64,000 nt of DNA from Bradyrhizobium forestalis (GCF_002795245.1 NZ_PGVG01000008.1:171543-235542); one strand, 5' to 3'; shown: positions 51,719 to 60,843, numbered from the stretch's first letter. The notes: generated by a model from the letters alone, not told the origin. A program made the numbers and translations.

Positions 51719-52948
51719 CTAACCGCTGACGTCGGCGTTGATGATGTCGCCGAACCGTTCCCAGCTCTCACCCTTGAGGCGCATGAGCTGAAGTTGCGAC
51801 AGCGGCGCAAAGTCGGTCGGGCTGGTATTGACCTTGACGCCGGGCAACAGGCCGACCGGTTCGAAATCCTTGATACCGGCCGCCTGCTTCATGATGTTCT
51901 CGCGGGTGAGATTGTCGCCGCAAGCCTTCAATACCTGCACGAGGCCTTGCGATACGATGTAGGCGTACATCACATTGAAGTCGGCTCGATTGGCGTCAGG
52001 ATAATATTTGTCGAGGAACTCGTTCCAGGCCTTGATTGCGGGATCGTCTTTCCATTGCGGATCGGTAGGGTCCTTGAGGTAGATCGACGAGATGATGCCT
52101 TGCGCGTTCTCGAAGCCGGCGGGCTTTATCACGCTTCCGATCTGGGCCGAGACGTTGTTGAGGAAGTGCAGCGGCTTCCAGCCGATCTCTGCGTTCTTCT
52201 TGATCGCCTGTGCCGCGAATTTCGGTGTCGTGATGTTGAAGAACACGTCCGCACCGGTGGCCTTCAGCTTGACGATGTGGGAATCGATCGTCGGCTCCGA
52301 CACTTCGTAACTTTCTTCCATGACGATCATCGACGCGGCCTTGGCGCCGAGACCATCCTTGAAACCTTTCAAATAGTCCTTGCCGTAATCGTCGTTCTGG
52401 TAAAGCACCGCGATCTTGGCATTGGGGTTATTCTTCAGAATGTATTTGGCGTAGATGATCGACTCGCTCTGGTAGTTGGGTTGCCAGCCCGTAGTCCACG
52501 GAAAATCCTTCGGATCGTTCCATTTGGTGGCACCGGTGGCGACAAAGAGCTGCGGCACCTTCTTGCTGTTCATGTATTTCTGGATCGCCGTGTTCGGCGG
52601 CGTGCCGAGAGAGTTGAAAATCAGGAGCACCTCGTCGCTCTCGACCAGCTTGCGCGCCTGCTCCACTGTCTTCGGTGGCGAGTAGCCGTCGTCATAGGAA
52701 ATGAAGTTGATCTTGCGGCCGTTGATGCCGCCTTCCGCATTGATCTTGCGGAAATAGGCTTCTTCCGTCTTGCCGATCACGCCGTAGGCGGAGGCCGGTC
52801 CGCTGTAGGGCATGATGTTGCCGATCTTGATCTCGGTATCGGTCGCGCCGGTATCGTATTTCTTCTGCGCCGATGCAGTGGAGGCCGAGGCCGCAATGAG
52901 TGCAAGCGCCAGTGACGCGGCCGCAAGTTTGCCGGTGACAGCAGGCAT
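51719..52948 (-). CDS. Branched-chain-type ABC receptor, tandem paralogue 1
   Basis: 409 residues. A signal peptide (VTGKLAAASLALALIAAS, cleavage near ASAQ) is followed by KKYDTGATDTEIKIGNIMPY and SGPASAYGVIGKTEEAYFRK. FVATGATKWNDPKDFPWTTG and VLYQNDDYGKDYLKGF are conserved blocks. It is closely similar throughout to the next three genes, so it arose by tandem duplication. A GGGAGATT site precedes the ATG. Ligand unknown; the group is usually annotated as an amino-acid/amide or aromatic-acid receptor. It should use the LivMHFG permease at 57216-60843. Confidence 0.92.
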   Translation of the reverse strand: MPAVTGKLAAASLALALIAASASTASAQKKYDTGATDTEIKIGNIMPYSGPASAYGVIGKTEEAYFRKINAEGGINGRKINFISYDDGYSPPKTVEQARKLVESDEVLLIFNSLGTPPNTAIQKYMNSKKVPQLFVATGATKWNDPKDFPWTTGWQPNYQSESIIYAKYILKNNPNAKIAVLYQNDDYGKDYLKGFKDGLGAKAASMIVMEESYEVSEPTIDSHIVKLKATGADVFFNITTPKFAAQAIKKNAEIGWKPLHFLNNVSAQIGSVIKPAGFENAQGIISSIYLKDPTDPQWKDDPAIKAWNEFLDKYYPDANRADFNVMYAYIVSQGLVQVLKACGDNLTRENIMKQAAGIKDFEPVGLLPGVKVNTSPTDFAPLSQLQLMRLKGESWERFGDIINADVSG

Positions 52949-53052
52949 TCCAATCTCCCTGTTTTTCTTGATGAGTGTGCGTCATTTTCTTTTTGGGCTT
53001 CTTGGCGACGCGGCGGCGATTGAATACGATTTGCGTTGCGGCATCAAGGAAA

Positions 53053-53079
53053 AGCCCCTGCGAGGAGGTCGCAGGGGCT
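53053..53079 (-). terminator. Intrinsic terminator after receptor 2
   Basis: AGCCCCTGCG (53053-53062) and CGCAGGGGCT (53070-53079) form a 10-bp stem with a 7-nt loop, then TTTTCC on the minus strand. It separates receptor 2 from receptor 1 and resembles the terminator at 51667. Confidence 0.85.
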
Positions 53080-53115
53080 GCTTCTTTAGTAGTCACGGTC
53101 GGCCATGCCGGCCTT

Positions 53116-54345
53116 TCAGCCGCTGACGTCGCCGCTGAGGACGTCACCGAACAGCTCCCAGCTTTCGCCCTTGAAGCGCATGAGCTGCACCTGGGACAGC
53201 GGAGCAAAGTCGGTGGGGCTGGTATTGGCCTTGATGCCCGGCAGTAGGCCGGCGGGTTCGAAGTCCTTGATGCTGGCTGCCTGCTTCATGACATTGGCGC
53301 GCGTCACATCGTCGCCACATGCCTTCAGGACGTGCTCGAGGCCCTGGGCCACGATGTAGCCGTACATCACCGCCGAATCCGTTCGGTTGGCTTCGGGATA
53401 GTACTTGTCGAGGAACGCATTCCAGGCCTTCATCGCCGGATCGTCCTTCCATTGCGGATCGGTCGGATCCTTGTAGTAGTTCGAGGAGATGATGCCTTGC
53501 GAGGCCTCGAAGCCGGCCGGCTTCATGACGCTCCCGATGGAGACCGAGACGTTGTTGAGGAAGTGCATTGGCTTCCAGCCGATCTCGTGCATCTTCTTGA
53601 TCGACTGAGCCGCAAATTTCGGCGTGGTGACGTTGAAGAATACGTCGGCATCCGTCGACTTCAGCTTGACGATGCTGGAGTCGATGGTCGGCTGCGCCAC
53701 CTCGTAGCTTTCCTCGACCACGATCATCGATTCTGCCTTGGCGCCGAGGCCGTCCTTCAGGCCTTTGACATAATCTTTGCCGTAGTCGTCATTCTGATAG
53801 AGGATGGCTATCTTGGCGTTCGGCTTCTCCTTCAGAATGTACTTTGCGTAGATGCGGGCTTCGGTCTGGTAGTTCGGCTGCCAGCCCATGGTCCACGGGA
53901 AATTCTTGGGATCATCCCACTTGGTGGCGCCGGTGGCGACGAAGAGCTGCGGCACCTTCTTCGAGTTCATATATTTCTGGATCGCCGAGTTCGGCGGCGT
54001 GCCGAGCGATTGGAAGATCAGCAGCACCTCGTCGCTCTCGACCAGCTTGCGCGCCTGCTCCACCGTCTTCGGCGGCGAATAGGCGTCGTCATAGGAGACG
54101 AAATTGATCTTGCGGCCGTTGATGCCGCCTTCTGCGTTGATCTTGCGGAAATAAGCCTCCTCGGTCTTGCCGATCACGCCGTAGGCGGAGGCCGGTCCGC
54201 TGTAGGGCATGATGTTGCCGATCTTGATTTCGGTGTCGGATGCACCGGTGTCGTATCTCTTCTGCGCGGACGCTGTCGTGGAAAGCGCGGCAGCCAGCAC
54301 GAGGGCAGCCGAGAAGGCCCCCAATCGCACATGCATTGCAGGCAT
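53116..54345 (-). CDS. Branched-chain-type ABC receptor, tandem paralogue 2
   Basis: 409 residues from MPAMHVRLGAF, eight bases after a GGGAGA site; codons further upstream (to 54423) lack a signal sequence. The signal peptide ends near ASAQ-KRYDTG, and the mature protein is near-identical in many blocks to paralogue 1 (NFPWTMGWQPNYQTEARIYA; YQNDDYGKDYVKGL). It is the paralogue most like number 1, sharing FLNNVS and LDKYYP segments, so these two are probably the most recent duplication. Confidence 0.92.
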   Translation of the reverse strand: MPAMHVRLGAFSAALVLAAALSTTASAQKRYDTGASDTEIKIGNIMPYSGPASAYGVIGKTEEAYFRKINAEGGINGRKINFVSYDDAYSPPKTVEQARKLVESDEVLLIFQSLGTPPNSAIQKYMNSKKVPQLFVATGATKWDDPKNFPWTMGWQPNYQTEARIYAKYILKEKPNAKIAILYQNDDYGKDYVKGLKDGLGAKAESMIVVEESYEVAQPTIDSSIVKLKSTDADVFFNVTTPKFAAQSIKKMHEIGWKPMHFLNNVSVSIGSVMKPAGFEASQGIISSNYYKDPTDPQWKDDPAMKAWNAFLDKYYPEANRTDSAVMYGYIVAQGLEHVLKACGDDVTRANVMKQAASIKDFEPAGLLPGIKANTSPTDFAPLSQVQLMRFKGESWELFGDVLSGDVSG

Positions 54346-54580
54346 CTTGATCTCCCTGGGCAGGTTTGAATGTGTCGATTGTTCTTGTTGGGGGCGATCG
54401 TTGTCGCTCCGTCGCCTATTCAATACCTATCCACGGCCGGCAGCAAGAAGAACGCCCCGCATGAGCGTCGCAGGACCGGCGATCTTCGCGAAGACGACGC
54501 TGAATATTCCGGCGCGGGAGATTTCGTGCCGGCCGATCCACCGCTGGAGTTGCTCTGCGCAGAAGAGGCTATCTTGAATT

Positions 54581-54595
54581 GCGCCGCCGCGGCGC
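54581..54595 (-). terminator. GC-rich hairpin abutting receptor 3 stop codon
   Basis: GCGCCG (54581-54586) and CGGCGC (54590-54595) pair perfectly immediately after the stop codon of paralogue 3. No T-run follows, so it is weaker than the terminators after the other three receptors. Nothing else was recognised in the 250-bp gap up to paralogue 2, apart from a degraded GCCCCGC hairpin near 54455. Confidence 0.4.
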
Positions 54596-55822
54596 TCAGT
54601 GGCCGATGTCGCTCGAGATGATATCGCCGAACAGCTCCCACTTCCGGCCCTTGAACCGCATCATCTGGAGCTGTTCGATCGGGGCGAAATTGTCCGGCGC
54701 GGTATTAACCTTGATGCCGGGCAGCAGCGTGTCGGGTGCGAAGTCCTTCAGGCTGGCAGCCTGCTTCATGACATTCTCGCGGGTGAGATCGTCGCCGCAC
54801 ATCTGCAGCACCTTCACCATGGTCTGCGCGGCGGCATAGCCGAACACGACGCCGGCATCGAGCTTGTTGGCCTTGGGGTCGTATTGGGCGAGGAAGCTGT
54901 AGAACTTCTTCATGCCGTCATCGGCATCCCACTGCGGATCGGAGCCGTCCTTGATGTAGCTCGCCGACAGGATGCCTTGCGAGATCTCGAAGCCCGCCGG
55001 TTCGATCACGCCGCCGACCGAGGCCGAGACGTTGGAGATGATCTGGACCGGATGCCAGTTGATCTCTGCCGCCTTCTTGATCGCCTGCGCTGTGAATTTC
55101 GGGGTGGTGACGCTGATGAAGACGTCGGCGCCGGAGGCTTTCAATTTGACGACGTGCTCGTCGATCGCCGGCTCCGAGGTGTCATAGGCTTCTCCCAGCA
55201 CGATCATCGAAGCCTTGGCCCCAAGACCCTCCTTCAGCCCCTTCAGATAGTCCTTGCCGAAATCGTCGTTCTGGTAGAGCACGCCGATCTTTCCGTCCGG
55301 CTTCTCCTTCATGACGTACTTGGCGTAGATGCGCGCCTCGCTCACGTAGCTCGGCTGCCAGCCCATGGTCCAGGGATATTGCTTGGGATCGTTCCATTTC
55401 GACGCGCCGCTCGCCACGAACAATTGCGGCACCTTCTTCTCGTTCATGTATTTGCGGATGGCGCTGTTGGTGGAGGTGCCGAGCGAGCCGAAGATCAACA
55501 GCACACCGTCGCTCTCGACCAGCTTGCGCGCCTGCTCCACCGTTTTCGGCGGCGAATAGGCGTCGTCATAGGAGATGAATTTGATCTTGCGGCCGTTGAT
55601 GCCGCCCTCGGCATTGACCTTGTTGAAATAGGCCTCCTCGGCCTTGCCGATCGCGGCATAAGCGGAGGCCGGACCGCTATAGGGCATGATGTTACCGATC
55701 TTGATCTCGGTATCGGAAGCGCCGCTGTCGTATTTCTGCTGCGCCAGCACTTCGCTGCTCATTGCAGTGCACAACGCGAATGCGACGCAGAGGGTCGCAA
55801 CCTGAAAACGAACGACAGTCAT
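54596..55822 (-). CDS. Branched-chain-type ABC receptor, tandem paralogue 3
   Basis: 408 residues from MTVVRFQVATLC with an AGGAG site; the signal peptide is cleaved near VLAQ-QKYDSG. It retains the paralogue blocks (IKIGNIMPYSGPASAYAAIG, FVASGASKWNDPKQYPWTMG, VLYQNDDFGKDYLKGL) but differs from paralogues 1 and 2 in the C-terminal lobe (SFLAQYDPKANKLDAGVVFG), suggesting altered ligand preference. It has its own upstream region, bounded by the terminator after paralogue 4. Confidence 0.92.
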   Translation of the reverse strand: MTVVRFQVATLCVAFALCTAMSSEVLAQQKYDSGASDTEIKIGNIMPYSGPASAYAAIGKAEEAYFNKVNAEGGINGRKIKFISYDDAYSPPKTVEQARKLVESDGVLLIFGSLGTSTNSAIRKYMNEKKVPQLFVASGASKWNDPKQYPWTMGWQPSYVSEARIYAKYVMKEKPDGKIGVLYQNDDFGKDYLKGLKEGLGAKASMIVLGEAYDTSEPAIDEHVVKLKASGADVFISVTTPKFTAQAIKKAAEINWHPVQIISNVSASVGGVIEPAGFEISQGILSASYIKDGSDPQWDADDGMKKFYSFLAQYDPKANKLDAGVVFGYAAAQTMVKVLQMCGDDLTRENVMKQAASLKDFAPDTLLPGIKVNTAPDNFAPIEQLQMMRFKGRKWELFGDIISSDIGH

Positions 55823-55887
55823 TGTTCTCCTACCCCGAGCTGGATCGGCGCCGCATTGAACAAGATTGCGGCCAGACGTCAACAAAA

Positions 55888-55913
55888 AGCCCCCGCGGTT
55901 GCCCGCGGGGGCT
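55888..55913 (-). terminator. Intrinsic terminator after receptor 4
   Basis: AGCCCCCGCGG (55888-55898) and CCGCGGGGGCT (55903-55913) make an 11-bp stem with a TTGC loop, followed on the minus strand by TTTTTG. It ends the LivG-LivF-LivH-LivM-receptor 4 transcription unit. Confidence 0.9.
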
Positions 55914-55941
55914 CTTCGCGCAGAATTGTTGCGTCAGCGTG

Positions 55942-57177
55942 TCATTCGGAGGCGACGTCGCCGCTGATGATCTCGCCGAACAGTTCCCACTTCTCGCCCT
56001 TGAAGCGCATCATCTGGAGCTGCGCGATCGGAGCGAAGTCGCTGGCGCCGGTGTTGATCTTGATGCCGGGCAGCAGGGTATCCGGCGCAAAGTCCTTCAG
56101 GCTCGCCGCCTGCTTCATGAGGTTGGCGCGGGTGAGATCGTCACCGCACATTTCCAGCACCTTGGCCAGGGTCGACGCGGCGCCGTAGCCATAGACCATG
56201 GAGGTGTCGGATTTGTCGGCGCCCGGCATGTACTTGTCGACGAACTCGTTCCACCTCTTCATGCCGGGATCATTGGCCCACTGCGGATCCGTCGAATCCT
56301 TGGCGTAGGCCGCCGATAGCACGCCCTGCGCGTTCTCGAAGCCGGCCGGCTTCATCACGCTGCCGACCGAAATCGACACGTTGGTGAGGATCTGGAGCGG
56401 CTTCCAGCTGAGCTCGGCGGTCTTCTTGATGGTCTGGGCTGCAAACTTCGGCGTTGTGTAGATCAAGAGCACGTCGGGATTGGCCGCCTTGATCTTGACG
56501 ATGTGGCCGTCGATCGACGGCTCGGAGACCTCATAGCTCTCTTCCATGATGATCATGGACGAGGCCTTGGCGCCGAGCCCGTCCTTGGTGCCCTTGAGGT
56601 AGTCTTTGCCGAAATCGTCGTTCTGATAGAGGATCGCGATCTTGGCGTCGGGCTTCTCCTTCATCAGCCATTTCGCGTAGATGTGCGCTTCGCTCTGGTA
56701 GGAGGGCTGCCAGCCCATGGTCCAGGGGAAGTTCTTCGGATCGTTCCACTTGGTCGCGCCGGTGGCGACGAATAGCTGCGGGATCTTCTTGGCGTTGAGG
56801 TACTTCTGGATCGCCGTGTTCGAGGGCGTGCCGAGCGGGTTGAAGACGGCCAGCACCTCGTCGCTCTCGACCAGCTTGCGGACCTGCTCGACGGCTTTCG
56901 GCGGCGAATAGCCGTCGTCATAGGTTACGAAATTGATCTTGCGGCCGTTGATGCCGCCCTTGTCGTTGATCATCTTGAAATAGGCTTCCTCGGTCTTGCC
57001 GATGATGCCATAGGCCGACGCCGGACCGCTGTACGGCATGATGTTGCCGATCTTGATCTCGGTATCGGACGCGCCGGTGTCGTATTTCTTTTGGGCGAGT
57101 GCAGCGCCGGAGGTGAGGGTAATGGCCGCCGTTGCCGTGACCAGCGCGGCGGCTCGCAGTGTTCTTCCGAAAAGCAA
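55942..57177 (-). CDS. Branched-chain-type ABC receptor, tandem paralogue 4 (permease-proximal)
   Basis: 411 residues. It starts at a TTG seven bases after AAGGAG; no upstream or early ATG fits the signal peptide (LRAAALVTATAAITLTSGAA, cleavage near LAQ-KKYDTG). It shares the family blocks (NIMPYSGPASAYGIIGKTEE, FVATGATKWNDPKNFPWTMG). Only 38 bp separate it from the LivM stop, so it is the receptor co-transcribed with the permease and probably the ancestral copy of the array. Confidence 0.92.
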   Translation of the reverse strand: MLFGRTLRAAALVTATAAITLTSGAALAQKKYDTGASDTEIKIGNIMPYSGPASAYGIIGKTEEAYFKMINDKGGINGRKINFVTYDDGYSPPKAVEQVRKLVESDEVLAVFNPLGTPSNTAIQKYLNAKKIPQLFVATGATKWNDPKNFPWTMGWQPSYQSEAHIYAKWLMKEKPDAKIAILYQNDDFGKDYLKGTKDGLGAKASSMIIMEESYEVSEPSIDGHIVKIKAANPDVLLIYTTPKFAAQTIKKTAELSWKPLQILTNVSISVGSVMKPAGFENAQGVLSAAYAKDSTDPQWANDPGMKRWNEFVDKYMPGADKSDTSMVYGYGAASTLAKVLEMCGDDLTRANLMKQAASLKDFAPDTLLPGIKINTGASDFAPIAQLQMMRFKGEKWELFGEIISGDVASE

Positions 57178-57215
57178 TTGGGTCTCCTTCGTTCAACAAC
57201 AGTCCGTGAGAGTTT

Positions 57216-58235
57216 TCAGTTCTTCCTGAGCTTGCCGACGAATTGCTGGCCCAGGATCGCGACCTGCCTTGCGCCGTGCGGCACGAGGTAGATGACGAGG
57301 AACAACAGTACGCCGAACACCGCGCCGGAGAGGCCCTTGGAGATGCTTTCCGCCATGTTCGGCACGAAGATGATGAAGGCCGCACCGACGAACGAGCCGG
57401 GCAGCCAGCCGACGCCGCCGACGACCATGCCGAGGAACAGCGAGATCGCAAGCGTGATGGTGTAGCTGTCGGGAGCCACGAACTGCACGGCAATGGCGCC
57501 AAGCGAGCCGGCAACGCCGGTGATGCCGGCGGACACCCCGAAAGCCAGCGTCTTGTAGAGCGAGACGTTGACCCCCATCGAGGAGGCCGCGATCTCGTTG
57601 TCGCGGATCGCCATGAAGGCGCGGCCGGAGCGGGAGCGCAGCAGGTTCACCGAGAAGATGTAGATCGCGACCGTCACGGCGAGCGTGAAATAGTACAGCC
57701 ACATGTCCTGCGACATCGGCAGGCCGAACGGCGCGTCCGGCTTGGTGACGACGAGGCCCTGCACGCCGCCGGTCCAGTGCTCGAGGAAGTTCAGCTTCAG
57801 CAGCTGCGGCATCGCGGTGGCGAGCGCGAAGGTCGCGAGCGCGAGATAGACGCCCGACAGCCGCAGCGCCGGCTTGCCGAACAGGTAGCCGAATGCGAAG
57901 CAGACCGCGGCGGAAATCGGAATGGTCAGCGCGTAGTTGAAGTTGAAGTACTCCATCAGCACCGCCGACGTATAGGCGCCGACGGCGTAGAACGCGCTCT
58001 GGCCGAGCGAGAACTGGCCGGAGCCGCCGGTCAGGATGTTCAGCGCCAGCACCGCGAGCCCGTAGATCAGGAGCATCGTCATCTGGAAGATGATGAAGTT
58101 CTTGACGAACACCGGCACGATCAACAGCGCCGCCAGCACCACCAGCGAGGTGCCGGTGCCCAGCGTCATGGCCCGCTTCGGAACCGCCTCGACCGCTTCG
58201 TGGCCTTCGGCGACGACTTCTTCTGCAGCGCTCAT
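57216..58235 (-). CDS. livM: LivM-type ABC transporter permease
   Basis: 339 residues from ATG 58235 (a TTG lies two codons upstream). About nine membrane segments with LTGGSGQFSLGQSAFYAVGA and LRSRSGRAFMAIRDNEIAAS, the cytoplasmic ATPase-contact loop of LivM. It begins two bases past the LivH stop. With LivH it forms the membrane channel used by the four tandem receptors. Confidence 0.93.
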   Translation of the reverse strand: MSAAEEVVAEGHEAVEAVPKRAMTLGTGTSLVVLAALLIVPVFVKNFIIFQMTMLLIYGLAVLALNILTGGSGQFSLGQSAFYAVGAYTSAVLMEYFNFNYALTIPISAAVCFAFGYLFGKPALRLSGVYLALATFALATAMPQLLKLNFLEHWTGGVQGLVVTKPDAPFGLPMSQDMWLYYFTLAVTVAIYIFSVNLLRSRSGRAFMAIRDNEIAASSMGVNVSLYKTLAFGVSAGITGVAGSLGAIAVQFVAPDSYTITLAISLFLGMVVGGVGWLPGSFVGAAFIIFVPNMAESISKGLSGAVFGVLLFLVIYLVPHGARQVAILGQQFVGKLRKN

Positions 58236-58237
58236 GA

Positions 58238-59116
58238 TCAAACTCGCTTGACGATGTGCCGGCCGAACAGGCCAGCGGGTTTGACGACCAGGACGGAGAT
58301 GATCAGCGCGAGCGCGATCGGGAGTTTCAGCTCGTTGCCGACGCCGGGGATGTAGGTGCCGGCGAGATTCTCGAAGATGCCGACCAGGAAGCCGCCGACC
58401 ACGGCGCCGAACGGGCTCGACAGTCCGCCGAGCACCGCCGCGGCGAAGCCGTAGATCAGGACGCCGCCCATCATGTTGGGCTCGAGGAAGACGACGGGAG
58501 CGATCAGCATGCCGGCGATCGCGCCGATCGCGGTCGCCATGCCCCAGCCGAGCGCGATCATCCAGCTCGTGTTGATGCCGACCAGGCGGGCCGATTCAGG
58601 CACCGACGCAGCGGCCCGCATCGCCAGACCGATGCGGGTGTACTGGAAGAAGAAATAGAGCCCGAGCAGCAGCAGCACCGTGACGCCGATCATGCCCGCC
58701 TGGTGGGTGGAGATCAGCTGGCTGCCCAGGAACGGCGCGGAGCCGAACGGGGTCGGATACTGCTTGATGGTGAAATCCCAGATCAGGCCGGCCGAGGAGT
58801 TGATGATCGCAAACAGGGCGATGAAGCCGGCGACGTTGGTCAAAATCGGAGCCTTGGCGAGCGGCTTGAACAGGATGCGCTCGATCGCGATGCCGGCGAC
58901 GAAGGAAAATGCCAGCGTGATCAGGAAGGCGGCCCAATAGGACACGCCCCACTGCATCAGCTGCCAGGAGATGAAGGTCGAGAACATCGCCATCTCGCCC
59001 TGTGCGAAGTTCAGATGGTCGATGGCCTGGTAGATCATGACCACGGCGAGCGCCATGCAGGCATAGATCGCGCCCGTGGCGATGCCGGCCAGGACCTGGT
59101 TGGTGAAAAGCTCCAT
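58238..59116 (-). CDS. livH: LivH-type ABC transporter permease
   Basis: 292 residues from MELFTNQVLAGIATGAIYAC, the standard LivH beginning; the longer frame to 59212 reads through repeat DNA and was rejected. Later blocks are DHLNFAQGEMAMFSTFISWQ, RAAASVPESARLVGINTSWM and GGLSSPFGAVVGGFLVGIFE. It is separated from the LivF stop by a 124-bp palindromic repeat. Confidence 0.93.
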   Translation of the reverse strand: MELFTNQVLAGIATGAIYACMALAVVMIYQAIDHLNFAQGEMAMFSTFISWQLMQWGVSYWAAFLITLAFSFVAGIAIERILFKPLAKAPILTNVAGFIALFAIINSSAGLIWDFTIKQYPTPFGSAPFLGSQLISTHQAGMIGVTVLLLLGLYFFFQYTRIGLAMRAAASVPESARLVGINTSWMIALGWGMATAIGAIAGMLIAPVVFLEPNMMGGVLIYGFAAAVLGGLSSPFGAVVGGFLVGIFENLAGTYIPGVGNELKLPIALALIISVLVVKPAGLFGRHIVKRV

Positions 59117-59173
59117 CGTGCCGGCTCCTAGAGTATGACGGCTTCGGGTTGAACTGTGGCGAGATCGAAGATC

Positions 59174-59297
59174 CACCTCTCCCCAGCGGGGAGAGGTCGA
59201 TTTGCGCAGCAAATCGGGTGAGGGGCCACAGCCCCGACTTGAGACCGTAACCCCTCACCCGGCGCTACGCGCCGACCTCTCCCGAAGGGAGAGGTGG
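59174..59297. repeat. Dispersed palindromic element, CCTCTCCC family, copy 5
   Basis: Left hairpin CACCTCTCCCCAGCGGGGAG, then CGATTTGCGCAGCAAATCGG; the right part is CCTCACCCGGCGCTACGCGC followed by CGACCTCTCCCGAAGGGAGA. It sits inside the Liv operon between LivF and LivH and may partially uncouple their expression. Confidence 0.82.
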
Positions 59298-59335
59298 ACT
59301 GAGTGCGCCGATACAGTGTTGCCATCATCCGCTCC

Positions 59336-60049
59336 TCAATAACCCAGATAGGATTTGCGGATTTCTTCGTTGTTCGCGATGTCCTTGGCTTTGCCCGACA
59401 TCACGATGCGGCCGGTCTCGATCACATAGGCATGGTCGGCGAGCTCGAGCGCGAGCTGGGCGTTCTGCTCGACCACCAGGATCGACACCTTGTCCTCGCG
59501 GTTGATCTTGCCGAGGATGCCGAACAGATCGCGCACCACCAGCGGCGCGAGGCCGAAGGAGGGCTCGTCCAGCAGCATCAGCCGCGGCCGCAGCATCAGC
59601 GCGCGGGCGACCGCGAGCATCTGCTGCTCGCCGCCGGAGAGCGTGCCGGCCTGCTGGGTGTGGCGCTGCTTCAAGACCGGGAAATGCGCGTACATGCGCT
59701 CGATGTCGGAGACGATGCCGGCGCTGTCCTTGCGGGTGATCGCCCCGAGCTGGAGGTTCTCCTCGACCGTCATGGTGGTGAAGGTGCCGCGGCCCTGCGG
59801 TACATGGGCGATGCCGAACCGCACGATGTTCTCGGTCGAGCGGTTGTTCAGCGGCTTGCCGTCGAACTCGATCGCGCCGGTCGAGCGCACCATGTTGCAG
59901 ATCGCGCGCAGCGTGGTGGTCTTGCCGGCACCGTTGGCTCCGAGCAGCGTCGTCAGCGATCCCTCGTTGAGCGAGAAGGAAAGCCCATGGAGTGCCTGGA
60001 CCTGGCCGTAATAGGCGCGCAGGTCCTTGACGTTGAGCAGTGTCGTCAT
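59336..60049 (-). CDS. livF: LivF-type ABC transporter ATPase
   Basis: 237 residues with Walker A GANGAGKTT, signature LSGGEQQMLAVARAL, Walker B LMLLDEPSFGL and VVEQNAQLALEL switch. The start overlaps the LivG stop (60046-60049), so the two ATPases are translationally coupled. It powers the LivH/LivM pore. Confidence 0.94.
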   Translation of the reverse strand: MTTLLNVKDLRAYYGQVQALHGLSFSLNEGSLTTLLGANGAGKTTTLRAICNMVRSTGAIEFDGKPLNNRSTENIVRFGIAHVPQGRGTFTTMTVEENLQLGAITRKDSAGIVSDIERMYAHFPVLKQRHTQQAGTLSGGEQQMLAVARALMLRPRLMLLDEPSFGLAPLVVRDLFGILGKINREDKVSILVVEQNAQLALELADHAYVIETGRIVMSGKAKDIANNEEIRKSYLGY

Positions 60050-60843
60050 TGGTCCTTGCTCCCGAGATAGGCCTTGATGACGTCGGGATCGGCCTGCACC
60101 TGGGCGGGAGTGCCTTCCGCGAGCTTCTTGCCGAAATTCAGCGCGACGACGTGGTCGGCAATCGACATCACGAGGCCCATATGGTGCTCGACCAGCAGCA
60201 CGGTCATGTGGCGCTCATCGCGGATGCGGCGGATGAGGTCGCCCAGCACATAGACTTCCTCGTGATTGAGGCCGCCGGCGGGCTCATCGAGCAGCAGGAT
60301 CTTCGGATCGGCCGCCAGCGCGCGCGCCAGCTCGACCCGCTTCTGCGTGCCGAAGGGCAGGCCGGAGACGATGGTGTGGGCGACGTCCTCGAGGTCGAGA
60401 TAGGCGAGGATCTCGTGCACCTTCTTGTTGACGTCGGTCTCGCTGCGCCGGACCCAAGCAAGTTTCAGGGAGTCGCTGATGATGTCGCTGGAGGTCTTCG
60501 AATGCGCGCCGACGCGGACGTTGTCCATCACCGACAGGTTCGGGAACAGCGCCACGTTCTGGAAGGTGCGGCCGATGCCGATCTCGGCGATCCGGTGTGG
60601 CGGCCGCGACAGGATGCTGACGCCTTCCATCAGGATGTCGCCGGACGACGGCTGATACAGGCGCGAAAGGCAGTTGAAGAGCGTGGTCTTGCCGGCACCG
60701 TTGGGGCCGATCAATCCGAGGATCTGGCCCTTGTGCATGTCGAAGGACACACCGTTGAGCGCGACGATGCCGCCGAACACGACGCTGACGTCGCGAACCG
60801 CGAGCAGGGGCGATGTCCCCCGCGCGAGCTGTGCCTGCGTCAT
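60046..60843 (-). CDS. livG: LivG-type ABC transporter ATPase
   Basis: 265 residues from MTQAQLARGTSP. Walker A GPNGAGKTT, characteristic LivG insertion with ARTFQNVALFPNLSV-type block (IGRTFQNVALFPNLSVMDNV), Walker B LLLDEPAGGLNHEE, switch VEHHMGLVMSIA. It is the first Liv gene, 66 bp after the IclR stop, and may therefore be read from the IclR promoter or from its own. Confidence 0.93.
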   Translation of the reverse strand: MTQAQLARGTSPLLAVRDVSVVFGGIVALNGVSFDMHKGQILGLIGPNGAGKTTLFNCLSRLYQPSSGDILMEGVSILSRPPHRIAEIGIGRTFQNVALFPNLSVMDNVRVGAHSKTSSDIISDSLKLAWVRRSETDVNKKVHEILAYLDLEDVAHTIVSGLPFGTQKRVELARALAADPKILLLDEPAGGLNHEEVYVLGDLIRRIRDERHMTVLLVEHHMGLVMSIADHVVALNFGKKLAEGTPAQVQADPDVIKAYLGSKDQ

